Shown piece by piece: positions 1 to 7,013 of a DNA stretch of 26,284 bases (positions within the stretch are counted from its first letter, which is position 1; the number at the start of each line of letters is the position of its first letter). The position numbers and the translations under genes are program-made. The notes beneath the pieces are model-generated. The model was given only the letters and a program-made list of their open reading frames with translations, made no database searches and had not been told where the DNA came from. Source of the DNA: Lachnospiraceae bacterium (GTDB lineage Bacteria > Bacillota_A > Clostridia > Lachnospirales > Lachnospiraceae); assembly GCA_024699595.1 (NCBI GenBank), contig JAILPG010000028.1, positions 1-26,284 of the forward strand, written 5' to 3'.

Positions 1-2
1 TT

Positions 3-320
3 TCGAGCGAATTTGTGGAGACCACGATATATAACAGGACCGAAACAGAGTATTATGTTGATGAAAGCGTGTTTGACATAGGAGACTATGTCGTAGATCC
101 GCAGGGTGGTGAAAAATATCCTATAAGCAAGCAGGGAACGCTTATCGGTGTATACAACATCAACAAGGGCTACGCCGATTTCAAGCAGATCACGATCCTA
201 TACCAGAATGAAGAGTATTCCATTGTGAAATCCAATGCGGAATACGGGCTCTCGGTATACGATCATATAGTGCTTGACGGTAGTACGGTCAAGGAAAACG
301 ACCTGATCTACGAGCAGTGA
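3..320 (+). CDS. HlyD-like efflux adaptor, C-terminal part (5' end outside window)
   Basis: The reading frame is open from the first bases and ends in TGA at 318-320, so this is the 3' end of a longer gene. The GTG at 15 is unlikely to be the true start because the frame continues upstream and no Shine-Dalgarno precedes it. About 105 residues are visible, rich in beta-strand patterns (GTLIGVYNINKGYADFKQI, SNAEYGLSVYDHIVLDGSTV). This resembles the C-terminal part of the HlyD-type adaptor-like proteins that I recall lying upstream of yggS in Lachnospiraceae. If so, the protein would be membrane-anchored with an extracytoplasmic beta domain. Neither the anchor nor the hairpin region is in the window, so the family call rests on this tail and on the neighbouring gene. 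The next gene starts 48 bases downstream on the same strand, so co-transcription is likely. Confidence 0.55.
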   Translation, partial: SSEFVETTIYNRTETEYYVDESVFDIGDYVVDPQGGEKYPISKQGTLIGVYNINKGYADFKQITILYQNEEYSIVKSNAEYGLSVYDHIVLDGSTVKENDLIYEQ

Positions 321-368
321 CTGTGATCAGGCTTTAAGGTGTGATTATTAAGTATAGAGGATACAGCT

Positions 369-1058
369 ATGATCAGAGACAATCTCGAAATAATAGAGGA
401 AAGGATGGAGCTTGCATGCAGAGAGTCGGGCAGATCTTTGGATGATGTAAGGCTGATAGCTGTCTCAAAGACCAAGCCCGTTGAGCTCATTAAGGAGGCT
501 TATGGCCTTGGGATCAGGGACTTCGGGGAAAACAGGGTTCAGGAGCTTTTGGAAAAATATGATAAGCTCCCGCAGGACATCAGATGGCACCTTATCGGAC
601 ATCTGCAGACAAACAAGGTCAAATACATAATCGACAAGGTGTATATGATACACAGCGTGGATTCTTTAAAGCTTGCCGGGGAGATATCAAAGGAAGCCGT
701 AAAAAAGAATGTTGTAATTCCTGTTCTTATAGAAGTGAATATGGGCATGGAGAAGAGCAAGTTCGGACTTGCGCCTGATGATGTGATCACGTTTCTTTAT
801 GAGGCAGGAAAACTTCCCGGCATAAAAATTTCCGGACTCATGACCGTGGCACCATATGTTGAGGATGAAAATGAAAATTCCACAATTTTTTGTAAAATGA
901 AGCAATTATCTGTTGACATAACACAAAAAAACATTGATAATGTATCTATGGATTGTCTGTCTATGGGTATGTCCGGAGACTATTTTGTGGCAATTAAAGA
1001 GGGGGCCACTTATATCCGTGTGGGGACGTCCTTGTTTGGGGAGAGGGTTTATAAATAA
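369..1058 (+). CDS. yggS: PLP homeostasis protein, YggS/PLPBP family
   Basis: A cytoplasmic pyridoxal-phosphate binding protein of 229 residues, the usual length for the family. It buffers PLP and influences amino-acid and keto-acid metabolism, with no known catalytic turnover. The alanine-racemase-like TIM barrel signatures are all present: LIAVSKTKP with the PLP lysine at K34, GENRVQEL, WHLIGHLQTNKVK, the HSVDS segment, and the C-terminal MGMSGDYFVAIKEGATYIRVGTSLFG block, which holds the phosphate-binding region (usually MGMSSD). The ATG at 369 is preceded by AGAGG at 356-360. Linkage to sepF is a conserved arrangement in Firmicutes. From about 870 to 1050 the gene turns AT-rich and changes codon preference (ATT, GGG, CGT, long A runs). 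That patch contains a near-consensus promoter described separately. Confidence 0.95.
   Translation: MIRDNLEIIEERMELACRESGRSLDDVRLIAVSKTKPVELIKEAYGLGIRDFGENRVQELLEKYDKLPQDIRWHLIGHLQTNKVKYIIDKVYMIHSVDSLKLAGEISKEAVKKNVVIPVLIEVNMGMEKSKFGLAPDDVITFLYEAGKLPGIKISGLMTVAPYVEDENENSTIFCKMKQLSVDITQKNIDNVSMDCLSMGMSGDYFVAIKEGATYIRVGTSLFGERVYK
913..941 (+). promoter_or_regulatory. Internal promoter within yggS, probably for sepF
   Basis: A perfect -35 TTGACA (913-918), a 17-base spacer and GATAAT (936-941, five of six matches to TATAAT) lie inside the yggS coding sequence. Transcription would begin near 948 and give sepF a leader of about 130 bases. The surrounding sequence is unusually AT-rich for this gene. 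Seen in sequence only; its activity is inferred. Confidence 0.6.
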
Positions 1059-1077
1059 TTGAAAGAGGAGATCTGAT

Positions 1078-1605
1078 ATGGCATTTTTTGATAAGTTTCT
1101 GGATTCATTGCGAGTCAATGATGACGATTATGATGATGACGAGTACTTTGACGAAGAAGACGAAGCTTACGACAGTACTCCCAAAAAGTCAAACAAAAGA
1201 TCTATAAGAAGCGCGACTCTTGATGACGATTATGATGATGAGATAAAGAGTCCCAAAAAGACCAGAAGCATATCATCCGGCAGGAAAGGAGCAAAAACGA
1301 CGGCTAACGGTAATTCCGTTGTGGTTGTAAAACCGACAAGCGTGGATGAGTCCAGGGAGATCACGGACACACTTCTTGACAACTGTACAGTAGTCCTGAA
1401 TATGGAAGGTCTTGATATGGATGTCGCCCAGAGGATCATAGATTTTGCTTCGGGATCCACTTATGCGATAGGCGGTAACCTTCAAAAGATCTCAAATCAT
1501 ATTTTTATAATCACACCGAAAAGCGTGGATGTGTCGGGAGATTTTCAGGAACTGCTTGGAGCCTTTGATGCGCCGACAGCGTCGGCGTTACAGAACAGAT
1601 TTTAA
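1078..1605 (+). CDS. sepF: Cell division protein SepF
   Basis: SepF is a cytoplasmic membrane-binding partner of FtsZ that helps anchor and shape the division ring. The 175-residue protein starts MAFFDKFLDSL, which fits the N-terminal amphipathic membrane-binding helix. A long acidic and basic linker follows (about residues 14-80, rich in DDDYDD and SPKK motifs). The C-terminal globular SepF/DUF552 domain covers about residues 82-170 (VVVKPTSVDESREITDTLL, NMEGLDMDVAQRIIDFASG, YAIGGNLQKISNHIFIITP). AAGAGGAG at 1063-1070 precedes the ATG. Linkage to yggS matches the conserved ylm division cluster, but ylmG, ylmH and divIVA do not follow here. A strong intrinsic terminator follows directly. An internal promoter in yggS may give separate expression. 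Confidence 0.94.
   Translation: MAFFDKFLDSLRVNDDDYDDDEYFDEEDEAYDSTPKKSNKRSIRSATLDDDYDDEIKSPKKTRSISSGRKGAKTTANGNSVVVVKPTSVDESREITDTLLDNCTVVLNMEGLDMDVAQRIIDFASGSTYAIGGNLQKISNHIFIITPKSVDVSGDFQELLGAFDAPTASALQNRF
1120..1241 (+). repeat. 20-base direct repeat in the SepF linker
   Basis: GATGACGATTATGATGATGA occurs identically at 1120-1139 and 1222-1241. Both copies encode Asp-Asp-Asp-Tyr-Asp-Asp and both are followed after a short gap by PKK and basic residues. This looks like an internal duplication of an acidic-then-basic linker unit in the disordered part of SepF. Confidence 0.8.
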
Positions 1606-1612
1606 GAATGAG

Positions 1613-1639
1613 CCCTTCCGCAGACGCGGAAGGGTTTTT
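1613..1639 (+). terminator. Intrinsic terminator after sepF
   Basis: A perfect 9-bp GC-rich stem (CCCTTCCGC at 1613-1621 with GCGGAAGGG at 1626-1634) has a 4-base AGAC loop and is followed by five T residues. It sits 7 bases after the sepF stop codon and only 14 bases before the aroB start codon. Confidence 0.88.
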
Positions 1640-1653
1640 ATAGTAAATGACAA

Positions 1654-2757
1654 ATGGAAACAGAAAGAATTGAGATAAAAGTAGATAATAAAAAGAACTA
1701 TGACATTGTGATCGCCGATGATTATTCATCCTTAAAGGAAGAGCTGTTAAAGATCTTCGGTGAAGGAAAGAAGGCTTTAGTCTTTACTGACAGCAATGTA
1801 AGACCGTTATATGAAGAGACGGTAAGGGATGCACTTTCCGGAGTGTTTAAGGAGTTACAGTTCTTTTCTTATGAGGCGGGGGAGTGCTCCAAGAATCTTA
1901 AGACAGTTAATGATGCCTACGGTTTTCTTATTGATAACAGATTCGGGAGAAAAGATGTAATACTTGCCCTCGGGGGCGGTGTCGCAGGTGATATGGCAGG
2001 CTTTACCGCCGCCACCTATTTAAGAGGCATCGATTATGTACAGCTTCCGACAACCCTGTTATCCATGGTCGATTCGGGGATCGGCGGAAAGACAGGCGTA
2101 GATTATGAGTCATACAAAAACATGGTCGGAGCCTTTTATATGCCGAGACTTGTATACATAAACACAGAGACCCTTAATACTCTGCCTGACAGACAGTACT
2201 CATCAGGGATCGCGGAAGTGTTAAAGGCAGGGCTCATTAAGGATCCGGGCTTTTATGAGTGGATGATCAATTCATTTAATGAAATAGGTGATAAGGAACC
2301 TTCATATATTTCAGAGATGATATTTAGGAGTCTATGTATCAAGAAAGCGGTGGTTGAAAAGGATCCGTTTGAACACGGAGACAGGGCTCTGTTAAATTTC
2401 GGACATACGCTCGGACATGCTATCGAAAAGTTCTATGATTTTAAATACATGCATGGGGAATGTGTCGCTCTCGGCTCTGTATGCGCTGCTTTTATTTCCT
2501 ATAAGAGAGGACTGATCTCAGCTGAAGAGTATTACGAGATAAGAGACATGTTTGTGCCGTTTGGGCTCCCGATCTCCATTACCGGAGCGGATGCCGATGT
2601 TATCGTATCCTATACGGCTTCGGACAAGAAGAATGACACGGATCATCTTAAATTCATACTGTTAAAGAAGATCGGCAGGGCCTATATTGACATTACGGTG
2701 ACGGAAGAAGAGATGAAGGCTGCCGTTAATGAACTGATATTTACGGAAGGGGAATGA
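1654..2757 (+). CDS. aroB: 3-dehydroquinate synthase
   Basis: AroB converts DAHP to 3-dehydroquinate, the second step of the shikimate pathway, using NAD+ and a divalent metal. The 367 residues match the family length. Visible motifs are the nucleotide-binding LALGGGVAGDMAGFTAATYLRG, PTTLLSMVDSGIGGKTGVD and KNMVGAFYMP. The three metal ligands sit in SGIAEVLKAG (E188), NFGHTLGHAIE (H251) and MHGECVALG (H267). The ATG at 1654 lies directly behind the sepF terminator and has no Shine-Dalgarno. A TATAGT at 1639-1644 could act as a -10 but has a poor -35, so how the gene is expressed is unclear. The last codons overlap the upstream candidate start of lspA. Other shikimate genes are not in the window, so its place between sepF and lspA is unusual. 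Confidence 0.95.
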   Translation: METERIEIKVDNKKNYDIVIADDYSSLKEELLKIFGEGKKALVFTDSNVRPLYEETVRDALSGVFKELQFFSYEAGECSKNLKTVNDAYGFLIDNRFGRKDVILALGGGVAGDMAGFTAATYLRGIDYVQLPTTLLSMVDSGIGGKTGVDYESYKNMVGAFYMPRLVYINTETLNTLPDRQYSSGIAEVLKAGLIKDPGFYEWMINSFNEIGDKEPSYISEMIFRSLCIKKAVVEKDPFEHGDRALLNFGHTLGHAIEKFYDFKYMHGECVALGSVCAAFISYKRGLISAEEYYEIRDMFVPFGLPISITGADADVIVSYTASDKKNDTDHLKFILLKKIGRAYIDITVTEEEMKAAVNELIFTEGE

Positions 2758-2762
2758 GCCTG

Positions 2763-3296
2763 ATGGACAGGAAGAAAACGGGATTTTTTTTGATCGATAT
2801 AGTGCTTGCAGCGTTACTCATAGTCATCGACCAGCTCACAAAAAAATACGCGGTCATGTATCTTAAGGATAATGAGCCTGTAAACATAATAAAGGATGTA
2901 CTGCAGCTTTACTATCTGCCCGGAGGAAATAAAGGCGCCGCCTTTGGCATATTGCAGGGGCAGAGGGTATTTTTCCTCCTGATCACGGTGATCGTGGTAG
3001 CTGCCATCCTGTTTTTCCTTATCAGGATACCTCCTGTTTCGAAATACAGGTTTTTAAGGGTGCTGCTTGTCTTTGTGGCTGCAGGCGGTCTCGGAAACAT
3101 GATAGACAGGATGAGCCTCAATTATGTCATTGATTTCATCTATATAAAGATCATCAATTTCCCCATATTCAACGTTGCCGATATGTATGTATCCTGCTCG
3201 ATAGTCCTGCTTGCGGCATACATCCTCTTTAAGCTCTCGGAGAATGATCTTAAGGAGCTTTCGGGGTATCTGAAGATTAACGGAGAGAAAAAGTGA
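2763..3296 (+). CDS. lspA: Lipoprotein signal peptidase (signal peptidase II)
   Basis: LspA is a polytopic membrane aspartyl protease that cleaves the signal peptide ahead of the lipidated cysteine of prolipoproteins. Four hydrophobic segments are visible (about residues 8-24, 68-88, 97-112 and 137-158). The family boxes are present: VIDQLTKK, GNKGAAFG, GGLGNMIDR, the catalytic aspartates D124 in YVIDF and D140 in FNVADMY. An ATG at 2754 overlaps the aroB stop codon, but the GGAAGGGG ribosome binding site at 2745-2752 ends one base before it. The ATG at 2763 has a workable 10-base spacing and is preferred, giving about 177 residues. The end overlaps the next gene by 4 bases (GTGA). Two likely lipoprotein substrates are encoded in this window: the OadG-like protein and ApbE. 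Confidence 0.93.
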   Translation: MDRKKTGFFLIDIVLAALLIVIDQLTKKYAVMYLKDNEPVNIIKDVLQLYYLPGGNKGAAFGILQGQRVFFLLITVIVVAAILFFLIRIPPVSKYRFLRVLLVFVAAGGLGNMIDRMSLNYVIDFIYIKIINFPIFNVADMYVSCSIVLLAAYILFKLSENDLKELSGYLKINGEKK

Positions 3297-4204
3297 AGGA
3301 ATACCATTTCAGGGCAGACCAGGATATGGGTATGCAGAGGATCGATAAGTGCCTCTCGCAGTATTTCGAAGATCTGTCAAGATCCTATATCCAGAAGCTT
3401 ATAAAGGATGGTCTGGTGCTTGTAAACGGAAAGAACATTAAGCCCGGGACCATAGTAAAGGAAGGCGATGAGATATTTCTTTCCGTCATGGATTCACTGA
3501 CACCCGACATTCCAGCAGAGGATATAAAGCTTGATATCCTGTATGAAGACAGTGATGTCATAGTGGTCAACAAACCAAAGGGCATGGTCGTACATCCGGC
3601 ACCCGGTCATTATACGGGAACACTTGTAAATGCACTGATGTATCATTGCAGTGATCTCTCCGGCATAAACGGCGTGCTGCGTCCCGGAATAGTGCACAGG
3701 ATCGACAAAGACACTACGGGTGCGATTATAGCCTGCAAAAACGACAGGGCACATGAAGCGATCGCAAAACAATTGAAAGCCCACAGCATTGATAGAGAAT
3801 ATGCGGCGATAGTGATCGGAAACATTAAGGAAGATACCGGAACAATAGACGCCCCCATCAGCAGGGATAAAAAAGACAGGAAACGCATGGCCGTAAATTA
3901 TGAAAACGGCAGGAATGCGGTGACACATTTTGAAGTCATACAGAGATTCGGAGATTATACCTATATAAGGTGCAGGCTTGAAACCGGCAGGACTCACCAG
4001 ATCAGGGTTCATATGGCGCATATAAAACATCCGGTCTTGGGAGATGCGGTATATTCGGATCACAGATCGCCATTTAAGCTTGAAGGACAGACCCTTCATG
4101 CAAGGACACTCGGTTTTGACCATCCCTCTACATGTGAAAGGATAATCACACAGGCTCCGCTTCCGGGATATTTTGAACATCTGCTTGAGATAATGGGATC
4201 ATAA
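3293..4204 (+). CDS. RluA/RluD-family rRNA pseudouridine synthase
   Basis: A cytoplasmic enzyme that isomerises uridine to pseudouridine in RNA, most likely 23S rRNA. An N-terminal S4 RNA-binding domain covers about residues 14-62 (QRIDKCLSQYFEDLSRSYIQ, DGLVLVNGKNIKPG). The catalytic domain follows with VVNKPKGMVVHPAPGH, the hallmark GIVHRIDKDTTGAI (catalytic D138), ISRDKKDRKRMAV and ETGRTHQIRVHMAHIKHPVLGD. The start is a GTG at 3293 inside the lspA stop (GTGA overlap), with GGAG at 3282-3285 seven bases upstream, so translation is probably coupled to lspA. The lspA-rluD linkage is widespread in Firmicutes. The exact RNA target (RluD-like, YlyB-like) cannot be settled by eye. At 303 residues the length is normal. 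Confidence 0.93.
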   Translation: MKEYHFRADQDMGMQRIDKCLSQYFEDLSRSYIQKLIKDGLVLVNGKNIKPGTIVKEGDEIFLSVMDSLTPDIPAEDIKLDILYEDSDVIVVNKPKGMVVHPAPGHYTGTLVNALMYHCSDLSGINGVLRPGIVHRIDKDTTGAIIACKNDRAHEAIAKQLKAHSIDREYAAIVIGNIKEDTGTIDAPISRDKKDRKRMAVNYENGRNAVTHFEVIQRFGDYTYIRCRLETGRTHQIRVHMAHIKHPVLGDAVYSDHRSPFKLEGQTLHARTLGFDHPSTCERIITQAPLPGYFEHLLEIMGS

Positions 4205-4216
4205 GGGAAAAATCTG

Positions 4217-4244
4217 TTGACGAACACTGATTATGTGCTATAAT
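4217..4244 (+). promoter_or_regulatory. Strong promoter for rpsU with extended -10
   Basis: TTGACG at 4217-4222 and a perfect TATAAT at 4239-4244 are 16 bases apart. TGC directly before the -10 makes it an extended -10 (TGnTATAAT). Transcription would start near 4251, giving a leader of about 68 bases. It lies in the first clear gene-free space after the upstream operon. Confidence 0.85.
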
Positions 4245-4272
4245 AGTGGTCGGCGTTATGATGCCAAATAAT

Positions 4273-4311
4273 CCTTCAGTGTTTTTGCACGGATGGAAGC
4301 TGAAGGGAGGG
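4273..4311 (+). promoter_or_regulatory. rpsU leader hairpin overlapping the ribosome binding site
   Basis: CCTTCAG at 4273-4279 is exactly complementary to CTGAAGG at 4300-4306, with flanking wobble pairs possible (T4272-G4307 and T4280-G4299). The right arm runs into the Shine-Dalgarno GGGAGGG at 4305-4311, eight bases before the rpsU ATG. A folded leader would partly pair the ribosome binding site. The 20-base loop could also form weak inner pairs. A role in controlling S21 synthesis is inference. Confidence 0.45.
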
Positions 4312-4318
4312 AAATCGG

Positions 4319-4498
4319 ATGTCAAATGTTATTGTTAAGGAAAATGAATCTTTAGACAGTGCTTTACGCAGATTCAAGAGAAACTGTGCAAAGGCAGGTA
4401 TCCAGCAGGAGATCCGCAAAAGAGAGCACTATGAAAAGCCTAGCGTTAAGCGCAAGAAGAAGTCCGAAGCAGCCAGAAAACGCAAATACAACAATTAG
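4319..4498 (+). CDS. rpsU: 30S ribosomal protein S21
   Basis: A 59-residue basic protein, [20 protein letters not shown] onward, ending [16 protein letters not shown]. The opening block, [22 protein letters not shown] and the basic C-terminus are the standard S21 signature. S21 sits on the 30S platform next to the anti-Shine-Dalgarno end of 16S rRNA. The ATG at 4319 follows GGGAGGG at 4305-4311. It is a single-gene unit with its own strong promoter and a strong terminator. A longer open frame at 4359-4559 overlaps it in another register but has no start signal or family signature and is spurious. Confidence 0.97.
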   Translation: MSNVIVKENESLDSALRRFKRNCAKAGIQQEIRKREHYEKPSVKRKKKSEAARKRKYNN

Positions 4499-4508
4499 TT
4501 TAATCAGG

Positions 4509-4540
4509 CAGGGAATGACAGATCATTCCCTGTTTTTTTT
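4509..4540 (+). terminator. Intrinsic terminator after rpsU
   Basis: A perfect 10-bp stem (CAGGGAATGA at 4509-4518 with TCATTCCCTG at 4523-4532), loop CAGA, and a run of eight T residues at 4533-4540. It starts 10 bases after the rpsU stop codon. Confidence 0.93.
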
Positions 4541-4545
4541 ATCTC

Positions 4546-4573
4546 TTGTTTTTTTCTGACTGTGTGTTACAAT
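4546..4573 (+). promoter_or_regulatory. Probable promoter for the metallophosphoesterase-scpAB operon
   Basis: TACAAT at 4568-4573 is preceded by TGT, giving an extended -10. TTGTTT at 4546-4551 lies 16 bases upstream as a partial -35. Transcription would start near 4580, about 31 bases before the gene. The promoter overlaps the tail of the rpsU terminator. Confidence 0.6.
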
Positions 4574-4610
4574 ACTACATATTGTGTTTTTTGAAACGAT
4601 CAGTAAATAG

Positions 4611-5477
4611 ATGTTGATTTTTGCGGTTATCATTATCCTTGCAGCTCTTGCAGGAATATATATATATAAAGAGAGCACATCACTTTCGGTCACTGACTAT
4701 ACCTACACCTTTGACAGGCTGAAGGCTGATGAGTTTAATTTTGTGATGTTATCCGATCTTCACGGGATGGATTACGGTCAGGACAACAGGAGATTGTTAG
4801 AGCTTATAGACCGGATCTCTCCTGATGCGGTGCTTCTTGCAGGCGACATGATAACAACCGGCCATTTCTGCAGATATAACAGCGACGAGTACAGGACCAC
4901 ACTGTCGCTTATAAAGGAACTGTCCACAAGATATCCTGTTTATTACGGGATAGGCAATCATGAAGAAAAGCTCAGAAGATATGTATCTGACGGATGTGAT
5001 AAATGGGACGGATATACAAAAGATCTTTCCGGATACGGAATTCACATCCTGCAGAATGAAACGGTATGCCTTGATAAGGAAGGCATCGTGATATACGGAC
5101 TGGATCTTGATCATAAGTATTACAGAAGGTTTAGGGATCTGCCTGTGCCTGACGGATATCTTGAGGGCATATTCGGAGAACCCGACAGGGATAAGGTATC
5201 AATACTTATCGCACATTTTCCCGATCAGTTTGAGGCCTATGCAAAATGGGGGGCTGATCTCGTATTATCGGGACATGTGCACGGAGGGGTTATAAGACTG
5301 CCTTTTTTCGGAGGAGTCGTGTCTCCGCAGCTTAAGCTTTTTCCCAAATATGACAGCGGGGAGTTTAAGCTTAACAGATCGACGATGATATTAACAAGGG
5401 GAGCGGGCACGCATACCATCCCCATCAGGATAAACAACAGACCTGAAATAGTGCATGTAAAGTTAAAAAAAGGATGA
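4611..5477 (+). CDS. Membrane-anchored metallophosphoesterase (calcineurin-like, YkuE-type)
   Basis: A 288-residue protein with an N-terminal membrane anchor (residues 2-20, FAVIIILAALAGIYIY) and a calcineurin-like phosphoesterase domain. Metal-binding motifs appear in order: MLSDLHG (D49, H51), LLAGDM (D79), GIGNHEE, LIAHFPD and SGHVHGG, the full two-metal set. The family includes YkuE and other phosphoesterases, some acting on lipids or nucleotides, and the substrate here is unknown. The anchor and orientation suggest the domain may lie outside the membrane, which is inference. The ATG at 4611 has no visible Shine-Dalgarno. The gene ends 9 bases before scpA and is probably transcribed with scpA and scpB from the promoter at 4546-4573. 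Confidence 0.9.
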   Translation: MLIFAVIIILAALAGIYIYKESTSLSVTDYTYTFDRLKADEFNFVMLSDLHGMDYGQDNRRLLELIDRISPDAVLLAGDMITTGHFCRYNSDEYRTTLSLIKELSTRYPVYYGIGNHEEKLRRYVSDGCDKWDGYTKDLSGYGIHILQNETVCLDKEGIVIYGLDLDHKYYRRFRDLPVPDGYLEGIFGEPDRDKVSILIAHFPDQFEAYAKWGADLVLSGHVHGGVIRLPFFGGVVSPQLKLFPKYDSGEFKLNRSTMILTRGAGTHTIPIRINNRPEIVHVKLKKG

Positions 5478-5486
5478 GGGATAATC

Positions 5487-6239
5487 ATGAACAGTATCAG
5501 TGTTAAGCTTGAGGCATTTGAAGGGCCTTTGGATCTTCTGCTGCATCTGATAGAAAAAAATGAGGTGGATATCTACGATATCCCGATAGCGATGATAACC
5601 GAACAGTATCTTGATTATATCAAGAAGATGCAGACTGAGGATATGAACATCATGAGCGAGTTCTTAGTTACGGCTGCAACTCTTCTTGATATCAAATGCA
5701 GGATGTTGCTGCCCAAGGAAGTGAATGAAGACGGAGAGGAAGAGGATCCGAGAGCAGAGCTTGTGGCGCAGCTTATAGAATACAAGCTCTATAAATATCT
5801 GTCGTTTGAGCTTAGAGATTGCAGGGTCGATGCTGTAAAAACACTGTTTGGGAGGCCTTCGATGCCAAAAGAGATCGAGGAATACGAGCAGCCTGTAGAT
5901 TATGAGGCTTTAGTCGGCGACATGGATCTTTCAAAGCTCAACCAGATATTCAAGGCCATGATGAAAAAGCAGACTGACAAGATAGATCCTATCCGTTCGG
6001 GATTTGGAAAGATAGAAAAGGATGAGGTCAGCATTGAGGAAAAGACCGAATACATAGAGAACTATATAAGGGAACATAAGAGGTTTTCTTTCAGAGAGCT
6101 TTTGGAAAAACAGACTTCAAGAATGAATCTGGTGGTAACCTTTTTAGTGATCTTGGAGCTGATGAAGACAGGAGAGATCGTTATAGCACAGAACAGCCTT
6201 TTTGATGATATAATGATCACCTCAAATATAGCAGCCTGA
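5487..6239 (+). CDS. scpA: Segregation and condensation protein A (kleisin of SMC complex)
   Basis: ScpA is the kleisin subunit that bridges the SMC ATPase heads in the bacterial condensin complex, together with ScpB. At 250 residues it has the normal length. The N-terminal signature VKLEAFEGPLDLLLHLIEKN is unmistakable, followed by DIYDIPIAMITEQYLDYI and MNIMSEFLVTAATLLDIKCR, with MLLPKE next. The C-terminal winged-helix region (about 180-245) binds the SMC head. The ATG at 5487 follows GAGGG at 5476-5480. scpB follows on the same strand, so the two partners are co-expressed. No SMC gene is in the window. Confidence 0.96.
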   Translation: MNSISVKLEAFEGPLDLLLHLIEKNEVDIYDIPIAMITEQYLDYIKKMQTEDMNIMSEFLVTAATLLDIKCRMLLPKEVNEDGEEEDPRAELVAQLIEYKLYKYLSFELRDCRVDAVKTLFGRPSMPKEIEEYEQPVDYEALVGDMDLSKLNQIFKAMMKKQTDKIDPIRSGFGKIEKDEVSIEEKTEYIENYIREHKRFSFRELLEKQTSRMNLVVTFLVILELMKTGEIVIAQNSLFDDIMITSNIAA

Positions 6240-6285
6240 TAGGGGAAACGCTCAGACCCCGCATATGGCGCTACAGGAGAAGAAC

Positions 6286-6903
6286 GTGAAAAAAGAGGAT
6301 GAGATAATAGAGGATGGGGTAAATGAAGGCTCCATGGTAAAGGATCCCGAGGCAGTCATCGAAGCCGTGCTGTTTTCGGTAGGAAATTCTGTTTCCTGCA
6401 AAAGACTTTCGGAAGTGCTTGGTACGGACATGGAGACTACGGCTTCTCTTGTGAGAAAGCTAAAGGCAGAATATGACGGTGACAAAAACCGCGGCATTAC
6501 CATTATGGAGCTTGAGGACAGCTTTCAGATGTGCTCTAAGGTCAGCATGTACGAGCATCTTATAAAGATCGCCAAAGCTCCGAAAAAGTTCGAGCTTTCG
6601 GAATCCGCACTTGAAGTGTTGTCGATAGTAGCCTACAAACAGCCTGTAACAAGGATAGAGATCGAAAAAATCAGAGGCGTCAGCTCCGATCATGCAGTGA
6701 ACAAACTGATCGAATACGGACTGGTACAGGAACTCGGAAGGCTGAATGCCCCGGGAAGACCGTTACTGTTCGGGACCACGGAGGAGTTCCTTCGAAGCTT
6801 CGGAGTGACGAGCATTGATGAACTTCCGTCGGCTGCTCCCGAAAGGGTGGAGGAATTCAAAAAAGAGGCAGAGGAGGAAATGTCGGTACAGCTTCCGATA
6901 TAA
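6286..6903 (+). CDS. scpB: Segregation and condensation protein B
   Basis: ScpB is the dimeric winged-helix partner of ScpA in the SMC condensin. Recognisable segments are PEAVIEAVLFSVGN, the first winged helix, the LSESALEVLSIVAYKQPVTR block with EIEKIRGVSSDHAVNKLIEY, and the C-terminal PGRPLLFGTTEEFLRSFGV. The frame also offers ATG at 6265, but nothing like a Shine-Dalgarno precedes it. GTG at 6286 has AGGAG at 6275-6279 with 6-base spacing and is preferred, giving 205 residues. The N-terminal 15-20 residues are acidic and poorly conserved either way. It follows scpA by 46 bases and is the last gene of the unit, ahead of a terminator-like hairpin. Confidence 0.95.
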   Translation: MKKEDEIIEDGVNEGSMVKDPEAVIEAVLFSVGNSVSCKRLSEVLGTDMETTASLVRKLKAEYDGDKNRGITIMELEDSFQMCSKVSMYEHLIKIAKAPKKFELSESALEVLSIVAYKQPVTRIEIEKIRGVSSDHAVNKLIEYGLVQELGRLNAPGRPLLFGTTEEFLRSFGVTSIDELPSAAPERVEEFKKEAEEEMSVQLPI

Positions 6904-6936
6904 GAAGACGCCCCTCTGATAAGGTAAAAGAGCGGG

Positions 6937-6971
6937 CAGAACTGCGATGCGGCAGTACTGTCTGTTTTTTT
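6937..6971 (+). terminator. Probable terminator after scpB
   Basis: CAGA-ACTGC (6937-6945) pairs with GCAGT (6952-6956) and, past a 4-base bulge, TCTG (6961-6964), followed by seven T residues (6965-6971) and a second T run. The stem is imperfect, so the call is less certain than the others. Confidence 0.6.
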
Positions 6972-7013
6972 GTCTTTTTTTAAAAAGAATATCTGTTATT
7001 TATTTTTGAACTG

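Noticed and set aside
302..331. Inverted repeat CCTGATC/GATCAGG around the stop codon of the first gene
   Set aside because: The arms are 16 bases apart, there is no T run after it, and it spans the coding end. It is not convincing as a terminator.
2687..2715. TTGACA inside the aroB 3' end as a promoter for lspA
   Set aside because: No -10-like sequence lies 15-19 bases downstream.
3494..4180. Long antisense open frame of 228 codons
   Set aside because: It lies opposite the pseudouridine synthase, which has full family motifs. The antisense product shows no recognisable domain and has no ribosome binding site.
4359..4559. Plus-strand open frame of 66 codons over rpsU
   Set aside because: Different register from the clear S21 protein; it runs through the terminator and has no start signal.
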